Assembly: GCA_903905455.1 (NCBI GenBank) | Contig: CAIVGN010000017.1 | Location: 55,250 to 119,249, forward strand | Length of the DNA stretch: 64,000 nt | Source: an uncultured Archangium sp. | Lineage (GTDB): Bacteria; Myxococcota; Myxococcia; Myxococcales; Myxococcaceae | Reading direction: 5' to 3' | Shown here: positions 22,942-32,073 of the stretch, piece after piece | Numbering within the stretch: position 1 is the first letter of the stretch | Layout: each line of letters starts with the position of its first letter | Position numbers and translations under genes: made by a program | The notes under the pieces: model-generated | Told to the model about the DNA's origin: nothing | Database searches by the model: none | The model's input: only the letters and a program-made list of their open reading frames with translations

Positions 22942-25779
22942 ATGCGCACCCACCTCTTCTTCGTCGCCGTGGCCCTGGCTGCATCCACCGTCGCGGCCGC
23001 TCCCCGGCACTGGCTGTGGGAACGCGGGCTCCCGCAAGGCAACAACCTCACGGCGGTGGCGGCGACCTCGGCCACCTCGGCCCTGGCCGTGGGCGACTTC
23101 GGCAGCATCGTCCAATACACCGCGACGGGTTGGACCACGCGGGACTCGGGTACGCTCAACAACCTGACCGGGGTGGCGGTCTCCGGCACCACGGCCTGGG
23201 CGGTGGGCGCCACCGCGACCCTGGTCAAGTCCACCGACTCGGGGTCGACGTGGGCGGCGCTCTCCTGCACGGCTTGCGGCAACCTCACGGCCGCCACCTT
23301 CCGTTCGGCGGCCGTGGGCGTCATCGCAGGCACCGGCGGCATCCGCTACACCACCGACGGCGGCGCGACCTTCACCCTCGCGACCGGCAGCGTCACCACG
23401 ATCATCAAGTTGGCGTGGTCACCGAGTCCCAGCTCCACCGTGGTGTACGGCATGACGGTCGGGGGCCAAGTCTACAAGAGCCTCAACGACGGCGTGACCT
23501 GGGTCGCGGGCACTTCGCCGATGGCCAGCGGTACGTCGTACGGGCTGACGGCCTTGAGCGACACCGAGGTCTGGGTGGCGGCCAAGGCCTTCGGCGTCTT
23601 CCGCAACACGGCCTCGGGCACCGGGGTCTGGGCGGGGTCGCTGTTGACGGCCGGGGCAATCAACTACGAGATGGTGGGCATCGCGATGAGCACGGCGACG
23701 TCGGTCTACGTCATCGGGGCCCCGCTGGGCTCTTCGACGCCGGACCTCCAGTTCAAGCTCTTCAGTTGCACCAGCGCGGGCTGCACCGAGGTCGCGCTGG
23801 GCACGCAGAAGACCGACGTCTGGCCCCAGGCCATCTGGGCCTCGGGCACCAACCTCTTCATCGTCGGCCAGGGCGGCATGATCTTCCGCTCGACCAACGG
23901 CACCACGTTCTCCAACGACGGAAACGCCACGGGTCAGCGCTACTTCGACGTCGCGTCGGTCGACGCCGACCACCAGGTGGCCGCGGGCGCCGAGGGGGCG
24001 ATCAGCGTGGGCAACTTCCAGATCTGGTCGGAGTTCCGCTGCGGCACCGGCGATTTCCAGGCGGTGGCCGTCGGCACGAGCACCACGGTGCTCGTCTCGA
24101 ACTCGGGCGCCGTGTGCTTCTCGGCCAACACTAACCTCGCGACGTGGTCCCTGGGGGTCAGCCCCGCCGGCAACAACGCGAGGCGCACGGTCGCGTGGGT
24201 GACCGGCAATACCTTCGTGGCGGGCGGTGACGATGGGCTCGTCTGGTACTCGACGACAGGGGGAACGTCGTGGACGGTCATCGACCCCGACAGCACGCTC
24301 ATCAACGGGCTGATCACCCTCGCCACGCGCCCCTCCGCGACGCCGGAGGTCTGGGCCGCGACCGGCGGTCTCAAGCTGTACAAGAGCAGCACGCCAGGTG
24401 CCGCGAACTACACCGACGCGACCGCGGCCTTGTCTCCTTCACCGACCACGTTCACGCCCCCGGGGGCGAACGTGCGCGACATCTCGTGGGTGGACGCCAC
24501 GACGGGCTTCCTCGTGGTCACCGCCGCGCCGGGCTGCAACGCCACGCCCTACGAGGGCTACGTGTACCGCACGGTGAATGGTGGTGGCTCCTGGCAGTAC
24601 ATCGCCAGCCTCCCCCAGTGCTCGAGCTGCTTCGCCTGGGACGACCTCCACGCCGGGAACGCCAACAACGTGTGGGTGCAGGGAGAAAAGTGCTTCGCCC
24701 AGGTGCGCCTGTCGGGTGGCACGTGGACGGTGACGCCGCAGCAGGTGCCTACGCCGCTGAGCCTCCTGGGTCTCGGGGGGACTGGCGCGGGTGAGCTGTG
24801 GATGGTGGGGAACTACGGCGCGGTGCTCCACAGCCACTGTGGCGGCACCGACACCGCGACCTGCACCCCCGACTCCAACAGCTGCACGGACGACGCATGC
24901 CGCCCCGCGGACGGCGTCTGTCTTGCCACCGTCAACCTGGCGAACGCCTGCACCGACGGCAACGCGTGCACCGCGCCTGATCAGTGTCTCGCCGACGGCG
25001 GCTGCTCGGGTGCGCTCAAGAGCTGCGACGACTCGAATGGCTGCACCAGCGACACCTGCAACCCAGCCGACGCCGGCTGCGCGAACGTGGCGGCGATCGG
25101 CGCGTCCTGCAACGACGGCCTCAACTGCACCACCCTCGACGCCTGCCTGGCCGACGCCACCTGCCGCGGGACGCCCATCGCCTGCCAGGCGGGCACGGTC
25201 TGCACCACCATCGCCTGCGCCGAGGCCACGGGCACCTGCGTGACCACCAACCTCGGCTCCACGGTGATGTGCAACGACGGGCTCACGTGCACCGACAACG
25301 ACACCTGCAACGGACAGGGAGCGTGCGCCGGGGCCTCGGGTTGCGTCAGCCCCTCGGTGTGCCTCGTCGCGAGCTGCCAGGCTGACGGCGGCTGCGGCTT
25401 CACCCCGGTGGCGGGGGTGATTCCCTGCGACGACAACAACCCCTGCACCACGAACGACCTGTGCAACGCGGGCACCTGCGCCGGCTCGGGCACGTGCGCG
25501 GTGGACGGCGGCGGAGGCCCCACCGGCGGTGGCGGCGGGACGACCGGTGGCGGCGCTGGCTCGATGGGCGGCGGTAGCGGCTCGACGGGCGGCGGCAGCG
25601 GCGGCGCGGCCGGTGGTGGCGCTGGCTCCACGGACGGTGGCGACGTCGTCGACGCGGGCACCGGGCCCCAGCCGGTCTTCCAGCCGGGCTGCGGGTGCGG
25701 CAGCGGCGGCGAGCCGGTGGTGGCGCTGATGACCCTGCTGGGGTTGATCCGCCGGGGGCGGCGCCCGGCCCGCGCCTGA
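22942..25779 (+). CDS. Large beta-propeller surface protein with MYXO-CTERM-like tail
   Basis: A 945-residue secreted protein. After a signal peptide (MRTHLFFVAVALAASTVAAA) come many Ycf48/BNR-like blades (LVKSTDSGSTWAAL, IRYTTDGGATFTLA, VYKSLNDGVTWVAG, MIFRSTNGTTFSND, YSTTGGTSWTVID), to about residue 630. A Cys-rich block of repeats (CTPDSNSCTDDAC, CNDGLNCTTLDAC, CDDNNPCTTNDLC) covers about 630-850, then a Gly/Ser/Thr linker. The end is PGCGCGSGGEPVVALMTLLG then LIRRGRRPARA: a Cys motif, hydrophobic helix and Arg cluster like MYXO-CTERM sorting signals. ATG is chosen over a GTG 12 bases upstream that overlaps the previous stop. Binding target unknown. Confidence 0.85.
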   Translation: MRTHLFFVAVALAASTVAAAPRHWLWERGLPQGNNLTAVAATSATSALAVGDFGSIVQYTATGWTTRDSGTLNNLTGVAVSGTTAWAVGATATLVKSTDSGSTWAALSCTACGNLTAATFRSAAVGVIAGTGGIRYTTDGGATFTLATGSVTTIIKLAWSPSPSSTVVYGMTVGGQVYKSLNDGVTWVAGTSPMASGTSYGLTALSDTEVWVAAKAFGVFRNTASGTGVWAGSLLTAGAINYEMVGIAMSTATSVYVIGAPLGSSTPDLQFKLFSCTSAGCTEVALGTQKTDVWPQAIWASGTNLFIVGQGGMIFRSTNGTTFSNDGNATGQRYFDVASVDADHQVAAGAEGAISVGNFQIWSEFRCGTGDFQAVAVGTSTTVLVSNSGAVCFSANTNLATWSLGVSPAGNNARRTVAWVTGNTFVAGGDDGLVWYSTTGGTSWTVIDPDSTLINGLITLATRPSATPEVWAATGGLKLYKSSTPGAANYTDATAALSPSPTTFTPPGANVRDISWVDATTGFLVVTAAPGCNATPYEGYVYRTVNGGGSWQYIASLPQCSSCFAWDDLHAGNANNVWVQGEKCFAQVRLSGGTWTVTPQQVPTPLSLLGLGGTGAGELWMVGNYGAVLHSHCGGTDTATCTPDSNSCTDDACRPADGVCLATVNLANACTDGNACTAPDQCLADGGCSGALKSCDDSNGCTSDTCNPADAGCANVAAIGASCNDGLNCTTLDACLADATCRGTPIACQAGTVCTTIACAEATGTCVTTNLGSTVMCNDGLTCTDNDTCNGQGACAGASGCVSPSVCLVASCQADGGCGFTPVAGVIPCDDNNPCTTNDLCNAGTCAGSGTCAVDGGGGPTGGGGGTTGGGAGSMGGGSGSTGGGSGGAAGGGAGSTDGGDVVDAGTGPQPVFQPGCGCGSGGEPVVALMTLLGLIRRGRRPARA

Positions 25780-25817
25780 TTTGTCGAAGGGCCGGCGGTT
25801 TTGTATGAGGGCCCTGC

Positions 25818-26015
25818 ATGCCCCTGTACGAATACGACTGCCGGCGCTGCGGCACCTTCGAGGTGAAGCAGAAGATGACGGATGAGCCCCTCACCACCCA
25901 CGCCGACTGCGGCGAGGCGGTGGAGCGGAAGATCAGCCTCACCACGTTCTCGCTCAAGGGCGGCGGCTGGTACGCCGACGGCTACCGGAGCTCAGGCTCC
26001 GGCAAGGGCCGCTGA
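25818..26015 (+). CDS. FmdB-like zinc ribbon protein with altered second knuckle
   Basis: A 65-residue protein starting MPLYEYDCRRCG, the hallmark of FmdB-type regulatory/zinc-ribbon proteins, followed by FEVKQKMTDEPL. The family usually has a second CPxCG; here it is HADCG, so one of four cysteines is His. Zinc binding by Cys3His remains possible. A glycine-rich tail (GGGWYADGYRSSGSGKGR) also matches the family. Role of the family is poorly defined. Confidence 0.85.
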   Translation: MPLYEYDCRRCGTFEVKQKMTDEPLTTHADCGEAVERKISLTTFSLKGGGWYADGYRSSGSGKGR

Positions 26016-26034
26016 CCTTCGTCCTCCCGGACGT

Positions 26035-27105
26035 TCAGTGGCCCGCGGGGATGGTGAGCATCGGCAGCGGCAATGCCGAGCGACCGGCCTGCATGTTCGA
26101 GAGCTGCATGAGCAACAGGAAGGTGCTCTTCGACTCGAGGTCGTCGTCGGGGATGTAGAACCAGTACCCGCGGTGCTTGATCTTCACGGAGGCGTCGTCG
26201 GGCTCGCCCTGGCTCCAGCGCACCCGGAAGATGCCCTGCAGCACCTGCTGCCAGTCGAAGCGGCTGCCGTCGGGGTTCTTCGTGACGGTGACGAAGCCGC
26301 GCGCCTCGTGGGCCGGGGGCACCTCCACGGCCTGTGAGAGGTAGAACATCGCGCTGAGCACCGAGCGCAGCCGCACCCGGAGCGGGCCCACCTCGCGCGA
26401 CGAGAAGTCCTCGGTGAAGAGGTAGCTCTTCTGCTCGGCCGTGAGGCCCAGCGCGGTGCGCACCGTGGCCGCCAGCGCGAGGTCGGGGCCGGTGTCGTCC
26501 ATCAACAACAGCAGCGACTCGCCCACGTCGCCCCGGCGCAGGGTGCTCATGCTCAGGTGATCATCGAGCTGCAGGGTGCGCAGCGCGTTGGCCACCAGGG
26601 CGAAGGTCTCGTACTCGGGCGGCGTGTTCGGCGTGGGCCCGGCGGCCCGGGGGGCATTGCGCACGTCGTTGAGGCGATCCACGGCGAGGTGCAGCACCCG
26701 CGAGATGCTCCAGCCCGACGAGCAGAGCATGGTGACCGTGCCCAGGCTCACCGGCGTCACCAGGCGCCGCACGAACTCGTCGCCGCGCAGGGGCGAGAAG
26801 GTGATGGTGGGCGTCACCGAGAACGAGCCGCCGAGGTTCGGCTTGATGAGGCTCTTGGTGGGCACGTCCAGCTCGAGGCCCAGGCCCAGCGAGCCGTTGA
26901 GCGTCTGCTGGGTGGTGAGGCTGGCCACGTCGAGGAACGAGGGCGTGTCGCGGTAGCGCAGGCGCACCAGGTTCGTGAGGAACTGGGCGTCGAGCGTCTG
27001 GGCGAGGCTCTCGCTGTACGAAGACTGCACGTCGGGCAGGGTGCGCGCCCCGAGGGTGGCGCAGCCGCTCGAGAGGACCACGGCGAAGAGGGCGAGGAGG
27101 CGCAT
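26035..27105 (-). CDS. Uncharacterised lipoprotein
   Basis: A 356-residue lipoprotein (SSGC lipobox, Cys16 of the chosen start). Its early part, LAQTLDAQFLTNLVRLRYRD and TPSFLDVASLTTQQTL, resembles a widespread family of uncharacterised proteobacterial lipoproteins with an LRY-D-P-FLDVAS motif. The C-terminal part (RGYWFYIPDDDLESKSTF, LLLMQLSNMQAG) is also family-like. The open frame extends upstream, but ATG at 27105 puts the signal peptide at the start. It is divergent from nhaA with 109 bases between starts. Function unknown. Confidence 0.8.
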   Translation of the reverse strand: MRLLALFAVVLSSGCATLGARTLPDVQSSYSESLAQTLDAQFLTNLVRLRYRDTPSFLDVASLTTQQTLNGSLGLGLELDVPTKSLIKPNLGGSFSVTPTITFSPLRGDEFVRRLVTPVSLGTVTMLCSSGWSISRVLHLAVDRLNDVRNAPRAAGPTPNTPPEYETFALVANALRTLQLDDHLSMSTLRRGDVGESLLLLMDDTGPDLALAATVRTALGLTAEQKSYLFTEDFSSREVGPLRVRLRSVLSAMFYLSQAVEVPPAHEARGFVTVTKNPDGSRFDWQQVLQGIFRVRWSQGEPDDASVKIKHRGYWFYIPDDDLESKSTFLLLMQLSNMQAGRSALPLPMLTIPAGH

Positions 27106-27214
27106 GCGAGGCCGCGGACTTTCGCCGAGCCCCCCGGCTGCACCAAGGTCAAAGCCCGTTCGGCTCCGGGGGTAGTGCTCGATTCGAGCGCCCGAACCCG
27201 CTAACAGAATTGGC

Positions 27215-28657
27215 ATGGCCCCGACGCACGAAGCCCAGCCCCCGCACGCGGCGCCCCCCGAGGCCTGGGAGCCGCTGCTGCGCCTGGCGCGCTTCGCCTA
27301 CCGCCCGCTCGAGAAGTTCCTGCGCATCCAGGCGGCCAGCGGCGTGGTGCTCATCGTCGCGGCGGTGGCGGCGCTGGCCTGGGCCAACTCGCCGTGGGGC
27401 GACAGCTACACGCACCTGTGGGAGACGCCGCTGGGGTTGCGCGTGGGGCCCTTCGCCTTCGAGCGGCCGCTGCACTGGGTGATCAACGACGGGTTGATGG
27501 TCATCTTCTTCTTCGTGGTGGGCCTCGAGATCCGCCGCGAGATGCACCACGGCGAGCTGTCCGACCTGCGGCGCGCCACGCTCCCGCTGGTGGCGGCGTT
27601 GGGCGGCATGGCCGCGCCGGCGCTGGTGTACCTCGCCGTCGCCGGGGCCCAGGCCACGCGCTCGGGCTGGGGCGTGCCCATGGCCACCGACATCGCCTTC
27701 GCCGTGGGCGTCTTCGCGCTGCTGGGCCACCGGGTGCCCGCGGCGCTGCGCATCTTGCTGCTGGCCGTGGCCGTCATCGACGACCTGGGGGCCATCGTGG
27801 TCATCGCGCTCTTCTACTCGTCGGGCATCGCCTGGTCGGGCCTGGGCGTCGCCGTGCTCGGGGTGGGCGGCATCTTGTTGCTGCAGTGGCTCGGAGTGCG
27901 CTCGCGGCAGGCCTACGTGGTGCCCGCGTTGATCATCTGGGCGGGGGTCTACGCCTCGGGGGTGCACCCCACCATCGCCGGGGTGCTCATCGGCCTGCTC
28001 ACCCCGGTGCGCGCGTGGCTGGGGCCGCAGGGCTTCCTCGACGAGGTGAAGGGCCAGGTGGGCAAGCTCGCCGATGCCGACCTGGCGACGCTCTCACCCC
28101 ACGCGCTGGCCGGCCTGCTGGGCGAAGTCGACTCCGCGCGGCGCGAGGCCATGTCCCCGGCCGAGAGCCTCATCGAGCTGCTGCACCCGTGGGTCGCCTT
28201 CTTCATCATGCCGGTCTTCGCCCTGGCCAACGCCGGCGTGGACCTGCGCGGGCTCTCGCTGGATGGCTCGACGGCGCTGGTCGCCGTGGGCGCGGCGCTG
28301 GGGCTGATCATCGGCAAGCCGGTGGGCATCTTCGGGGTGAGCATGCTGGCGCTGAAGGTGGGCCTGGCGCGGTTGCCGAAGGGGCTGACCACGCGGCACG
28401 TGGTGGTGCTGGGCCTGGTGGCCGGCATCGGCTTCACCATGTCGCTGTTCATCGCCCAGCTGGCGTTCGCGGACCACGCGTTGCTCGGCGCCGCCAAGCT
28501 GGGCGTGCTGGCGGCCAGTGGCTTCATGGCCCTCGTGGGCTGCGGGGTGGGCTACTGGCTCTTGCGCCCGCACACCCAGGTGGCGCCGCCGCCGTCGGTC
28601 GACGAGGCCGAGCACCCGGCGCCGGTCGACGAGGCGCCGCCCCCCGCGGCGAGCTGA
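27215..28657 (+). CDS. nhaA: Na+/H+ antiporter NhaA
   Basis: A 480-residue inner-membrane antiporter that exchanges Na+ or Li+ for H+ for pH and sodium balance. NhaA motifs are clear: IQAASGVVLIVAAVAALAWAN, a FFFVVGLEIRREMHHGELSD block, MATDIAFAVGVFALLG, the paired ion-binding aspartates in VAVIDDLGAIVVIALFYSS (Asp189-Asp190), and GIGFTMSLFIAQLAF near the end. It is longer than the E. coli protein (388 residues) because of N-terminal (about 40) and C-terminal Pro/Glu-rich extensions. Single gene, convergent with the MscS gene 12 bases away. Confidence 0.96.
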   Translation: MAPTHEAQPPHAAPPEAWEPLLRLARFAYRPLEKFLRIQAASGVVLIVAAVAALAWANSPWGDSYTHLWETPLGLRVGPFAFERPLHWVINDGLMVIFFFVVGLEIRREMHHGELSDLRRATLPLVAALGGMAAPALVYLAVAGAQATRSGWGVPMATDIAFAVGVFALLGHRVPAALRILLLAVAVIDDLGAIVVIALFYSSGIAWSGLGVAVLGVGGILLLQWLGVRSRQAYVVPALIIWAGVYASGVHPTIAGVLIGLLTPVRAWLGPQGFLDEVKGQVGKLADADLATLSPHALAGLLGEVDSARREAMSPAESLIELLHPWVAFFIMPVFALANAGVDLRGLSLDGSTALVAVGAALGLIIGKPVGIFGVSMLALKVGLARLPKGLTTRHVVVLGLVAGIGFTMSLFIAQLAFADHALLGAAKLGVLAASGFMALVGCGVGYWLLRPHTQVAPPPSVDEAEHPAPVDEAPPPAAS

Positions 28658-28669
28658 GCTTCTCCGGGT

Positions 28670-30235
28670 TCAGGCCGGCCGCGGCTCGACCTCGGGGCTG
28701 CCCGGCGCGAGCTTGGGGCTGCCCGGCGGGTCGTTGTTGTAGTGCGGCGACATGATCTGCACCTGTGCCTCGTTGAAGGCGTCGAGGATGTGGCGCTGCA
28801 ACTCGGCGAGCACCGTCTCGCGCGGTACCCCGTGGGCGGTCTGCGCCACCAGCCGGTAGGTCACGTAGAAGTCGTCGAGCGAGCCCACCACCACCCGCGG
28901 CGGCGGCTGCGCGAGCAGGGCCGCGGTGCGCGCTGCGCCTTCCTTCATCAGGCTCTCGACCTGGCGCCAGGACACGTCGTAGCCGATGGTCATCACCACC
29001 TCGAGCAGCAGCCCCTGGCCCTCGCGGCTGAAGTTGCGCACCGTGCTGGTCAACACCGCCGCGTTGGCGAGGACGATCTCCTCGCCGAGGTGGGTGACGA
29101 TGCGGGTGGTGAACATGCCCATCGCGGTGACCCGCCCCGCGACCTCGCCGATGCGCACCTGGTCTCCCACCGAGAAGGCGTGGGTGTAGATGAGGATGAG
29201 GCCCGCAGCGGCCTGGCCCACGGTGCTCGAGCCGCCCATGGACACCATCAAGCCCAGGAGCACCGAGAGCCCCTTGAAGGCCTCGGTGTCGCTGCCCGGC
29301 AGGTACGGGTAGGCCATGACGATGGCGAACAACACCAGCGCCAGGGACACCAGCTTGCGGGTGATGGCCGCGGTCTCGGGGGTCAGCCAGCTCGTCATCC
29401 ACCGGCCGGCCTCGACCTGGCGGAAGAGCGCCGTCGACAGCCGCATGCCGCCCCAGGTGAGCCAGGCGATGAACGCCACCACCGAGAGATCGGGCACCAC
29501 GCGCACCGCGCCCAGGACCGCGTCACCCAGCAGCGACACGATGAAGTCCTGCAGGCGCTCGCCCCAGGGCCGCGTGTAGGGGAATTGCGACAGCCCGAAG
29601 GCGACGAACTGCACGCCGAGCCCCAGCACCAGGCCGGTGGTCACCGCGCGCAGCACCCAGTCCAACACCGCGGCGATGGTGTTCCAGCGCACCAGGCGCA
29701 GCGTGCCCAGGCGCACCGGCTCCGTGCGCTGGCCGAGGTTGCGTTCGATCAACCCCAGCACCTTGCGCCGCAGCCACCACAGCGCCGCCACCACGAGGAC
29801 GAAGGCCGCCGTCGCCACGCCCAGCGACAGCAGCGACCGCGTGAGGCTCTCCGAGGTGCGCTGTTCGAGGCTCTGCAGCAGCGAGGTGCGCAGGGTGTCG
29901 GCGGCGCGGTTGGCGGCCTCCTGGAGCGTCAGCCCCTCTTCAGGGTCGAGGTCTCCCACCTGCAGGAAGAAGATCAGGTGCCCGTTGACCTGCACCGCGC
30001 GCCCCAGGTCGGTCTGGGTCACGGAGACCTCGGCGCCGGTGGTCTCGGCCAGGGCCACGTGCAGCCGCGCCTCGGCCGCGGTGACCCGCTCGGCCGGGGG
30101 CATGCCCAGCAGCGGCGCGCGCAGGGTCACCACCGGGCGGTTGAAGTAGGTGAGGGTGGCCTTGCCCGCCGGATCGGCGCGCGCGCCCGTCGCAGCCACG
30201 CACCACACCAGCAGGAGCCTCGCGGTCTTCTTCAC
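28670..30235 (-). CDS. MscS-family mechanosensitive ion channel
   Basis: About 521 residues. A signal peptide is followed by a periplasmic region to about 150, a membrane helix (LGVATAAFVLVVAALWWLRR), several further helices from 175 to 320, then the MscS pore and beta-domain: STVGQAAAGLILIYTHAFSV, GDQVRIGEVAGRVTAMGMFT, TRIVTHLGEEIVLANAAVLT. MscS channels open under membrane tension to release solutes on osmotic downshock. The large exported N-terminus is more like the MscM/YnaI-type expanded members than small MscS. The start is uncertain: GTG at 30235 or TTG at 30247. Confidence 0.88.
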   Translation of the reverse strand: MKKTARLLLVWCVAATGARADPAGKATLTYFNRPVVTLRAPLLGMPPAERVTAAEARLHVALAETTGAEVSVTQTDLGRAVQVNGHLIFFLQVGDLDPEEGLTLQEAANRAADTLRTSLLQSLEQRTSESLTRSLLSLGVATAAFVLVVAALWWLRRKVLGLIERNLGQRTEPVRLGTLRLVRWNTIAAVLDWVLRAVTTGLVLGLGVQFVAFGLSQFPYTRPWGERLQDFIVSLLGDAVLGAVRVVPDLSVVAFIAWLTWGGMRLSTALFRQVEAGRWMTSWLTPETAAITRKLVSLALVLFAIVMAYPYLPGSDTEAFKGLSVLLGLMVSMGGSSTVGQAAAGLILIYTHAFSVGDQVRIGEVAGRVTAMGMFTTRIVTHLGEEIVLANAAVLTSTVRNFSREGQGLLLEVVMTIGYDVSWRQVESLMKEGAARTAALLAQPPPRVVVGSLDDFYVTYRLVAQTAHGVPRETVLAELQRHILDAFNEAQVQIMSPHYNNDPPGSPKLAPGSPEVEPRPA

Positions 30236-30301
30236 CGGCGCAGTCAAACCCGGCGGCGCGGCCGCTCAAGAAAAGGGCAGCCGAAAACGAGGCATCGGCC
30301 T

Positions 30302-30892
30302 TCAGTTCTTGTGAGGCAACAGCCGCTGCGTCTCGGCGTCCGACACGTCGCGCAGCTTCTTCCCGCCGCGCGTGACCAGGGACCAGGTCTCCATGCGCCC
30401 GCGGTACTTCGGTGACGTCACCGGGTAGCGGGTGTCGATGCGGAAGTGGCAGGCGAGGTACTGGCCCCGGCCCACCGGCGCGACGATGGCCCCGTCGAAG
30501 AGGAAGGTCTCCTTGCCGGTGGCCAGCTCCACCGCGTGGGCCGCCGGGGAGGTCACCCAGCCGGTGGTGGTGAAGAAGAGCGTGGCGCCGTCGGGCGAGA
30601 AGACGAAGTCGGCGAACGAGACCAGGGTGCGCTCCGGGCCGACGGTGGCCGAGCCGCCGCGACCGTCGAGCAACACCGTGGGCGCCGCGCCGCCGCGCGA
30701 GACGCAGAGCGCTTCGTGCGGCACGTCACCCAGCGCCCCGTCGTCGGTGCGGGCCGGGTCTCGCCACACGAAGACGCTGACGCCCCCGTCGGGGGAAGTG
30801 AGCTCGTCGCCCGCGCGGGTGTCGCACGGGGCCGCCCACGCCGCGGCGGACAACCAGAGGGAGGAGACGGCGAGTCGAAGGACCGTGCGCAC
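30302..30892 (-). CDS. Exported hypothetical protein
   Basis: A 196-residue protein with a signal peptide (LAVSSLWLSAAAWA-APC). The body has strand motifs reminiscent of WD40/TolB-type blades (LVSFADFVFSPDGATLFFTT) and ends in a basic tail (LVTRGGKKLRDVSDAETQRL). Two cysteines (near residues 23 and 63) could form a disulfide. No family recognised. GTG start. The next 163 bases upstream hold no gene. Confidence 0.7.
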   Translation of the reverse strand: MRTVLRLAVSSLWLSAAAWAAPCDTRAGDELTSPDGGVSVFVWRDPARTDDGALGDVPHEALCVSRGGAAPTVLLDGRGGSATVGPERTLVSFADFVFSPDGATLFFTTTGWVTSPAAHAVELATGKETFLFDGAIVAPVGRGQYLACHFRIDTRYPVTSPKYRGRMETWSLVTRGGKKLRDVSDAETQRLLPHKN

Positions 30893-31055
30893 AGGCGCTC
30901 ATGTTGGCACCGAGTCGCCTCGAGGAGGTGCCTGGTTCCCTCAATCTGAGGGAACCCCACCAACTTGAACGCGTGGTCTTGCGCTGGGCGACGGCGCAAG
31001 GCTGCGGACTTGGGTCGATCCGGGTGGTGGTCCGGAAGCTGCTCTGGCTTCCGTC

Positions 31056-32057
31056 ATGGAGTCACCGACCAGCGAGCCTTCCGCCCAGGACGCAGCAGCC
31101 GAAGCGGTCGTCCTCCGGCTGGGGGACCGGCCCCGGTTGATGGTGGTGGACGACCAGCTCAGCAACCTCCAGTTGCTCGCCGACATCTTCAAGCATGACT
31201 ACGAAGTGTGCCTCTGCGAGAGCGGTCCGGAGGCGTTCGCGGCCTGCCAGGAGCGCGCGCCCGACCTCATCCTGCTCGACGTCATGATGCCGGACATGAG
31301 CGGCTACGCGGTCTGCCAGCGCCTCAAGAGCGACCCGCAGACCCGGCACATTCCGGTCATCTTCATCACCGCCGCGAGGCAGGACGCCGCGGACGAAGCG
31401 CTGGCGCTGGACCTCGGCGCCGTGGACTTCATCCTCAAGCCCTTCCACGTGCGCGTGGTGCGAGCGCGCGTGCGCGCCCACCTCACCCTCAAGTACCAGG
31501 CAGACGCGTTGCGCAAGCTGGCGCTGGTGGACGGCCTGACCGGCGTGGCCAATCGCCACCAGTTCGACGTCGTGCTCGACGCCGAGTGGCGCCGCAGCAT
31601 CCGCAGCGGCCAGGCGCTGTCGTTGATCCTCATCGATGTCGACTTCTTCAAGGAATACAACGACCGGCACGGTCACCCCGCGGGTGATGCCTGCCTCACG
31701 GCGATCGCCTCGGTGCTCAAGCGGGTCGTGACGCGCTCGCACGACCTGGTGGCGCGCTATGGCGGCGAAGAGTTCGTTTGCGTGCTGCCTGACACGACGC
31801 TCGAGGGCGCCGTGGCCAAGGGCGTGGAAATGGAGAAGGCGGTGCGCGCGCTGGACGTCGTGCATGGCAAGTCCGAGGTCTGCGGCGTGGTCACCATCAG
31901 CCTCGGCGTCGCCTCGAGCCACCCGCTGCAAGGTGACCTGCCCGCGGGCCTCGTCACCTCTGCTGACGGAGAGCTCTACCTGGCCAAGCGCCTGGGCAGG
32001 GGGCGGGTGCAGGCGCAAGAAGCCCCTCGGTCGCTCAACGCCGTCCACGTCGCATGA
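31056..32057 (+). CDS. PleD-like response regulator diguanylate cyclase
   Basis: A 333-residue cytoplasmic protein. The receiver domain (about 27-145) has Asp32/Asp33, phospho-acceptor Asp75 in LILLDVMMPD and Lys128 in FILKPF. The GGDEF domain (about 155-315) has DGLTGVANRHQF, IDVDFFKEYND and the active signature GGEEF at 236-240. An RSHD motif at 227-230, five residues before it, is the classic inhibitory I-site, so product feedback by c-di-GMP is expected. Phosphorylation should activate c-di-GMP synthesis. The next gene, 16 bases downstream, is a cyclic-nucleotide-binding-like protein, probably co-transcribed. Confidence 0.93.
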   Translation: MESPTSEPSAQDAAAEAVVLRLGDRPRLMVVDDQLSNLQLLADIFKHDYEVCLCESGPEAFAACQERAPDLILLDVMMPDMSGYAVCQRLKSDPQTRHIPVIFITAARQDAADEALALDLGAVDFILKPFHVRVVRARVRAHLTLKYQADALRKLALVDGLTGVANRHQFDVVLDAEWRRSIRSGQALSLILIDVDFFKEYNDRHGHPAGDACLTAIASVLKRVVTRSHDLVARYGGEEFVCVLPDTTLEGAVAKGVEMEKAVRALDVVHGKSEVCGVVTISLGVASSHPLQGDLPAGLVTSADGELYLAKRLGRGRVQAQEAPRSLNAVHVA

Positions 32058-32073
32058 GCTGCACCCCGCCCCC

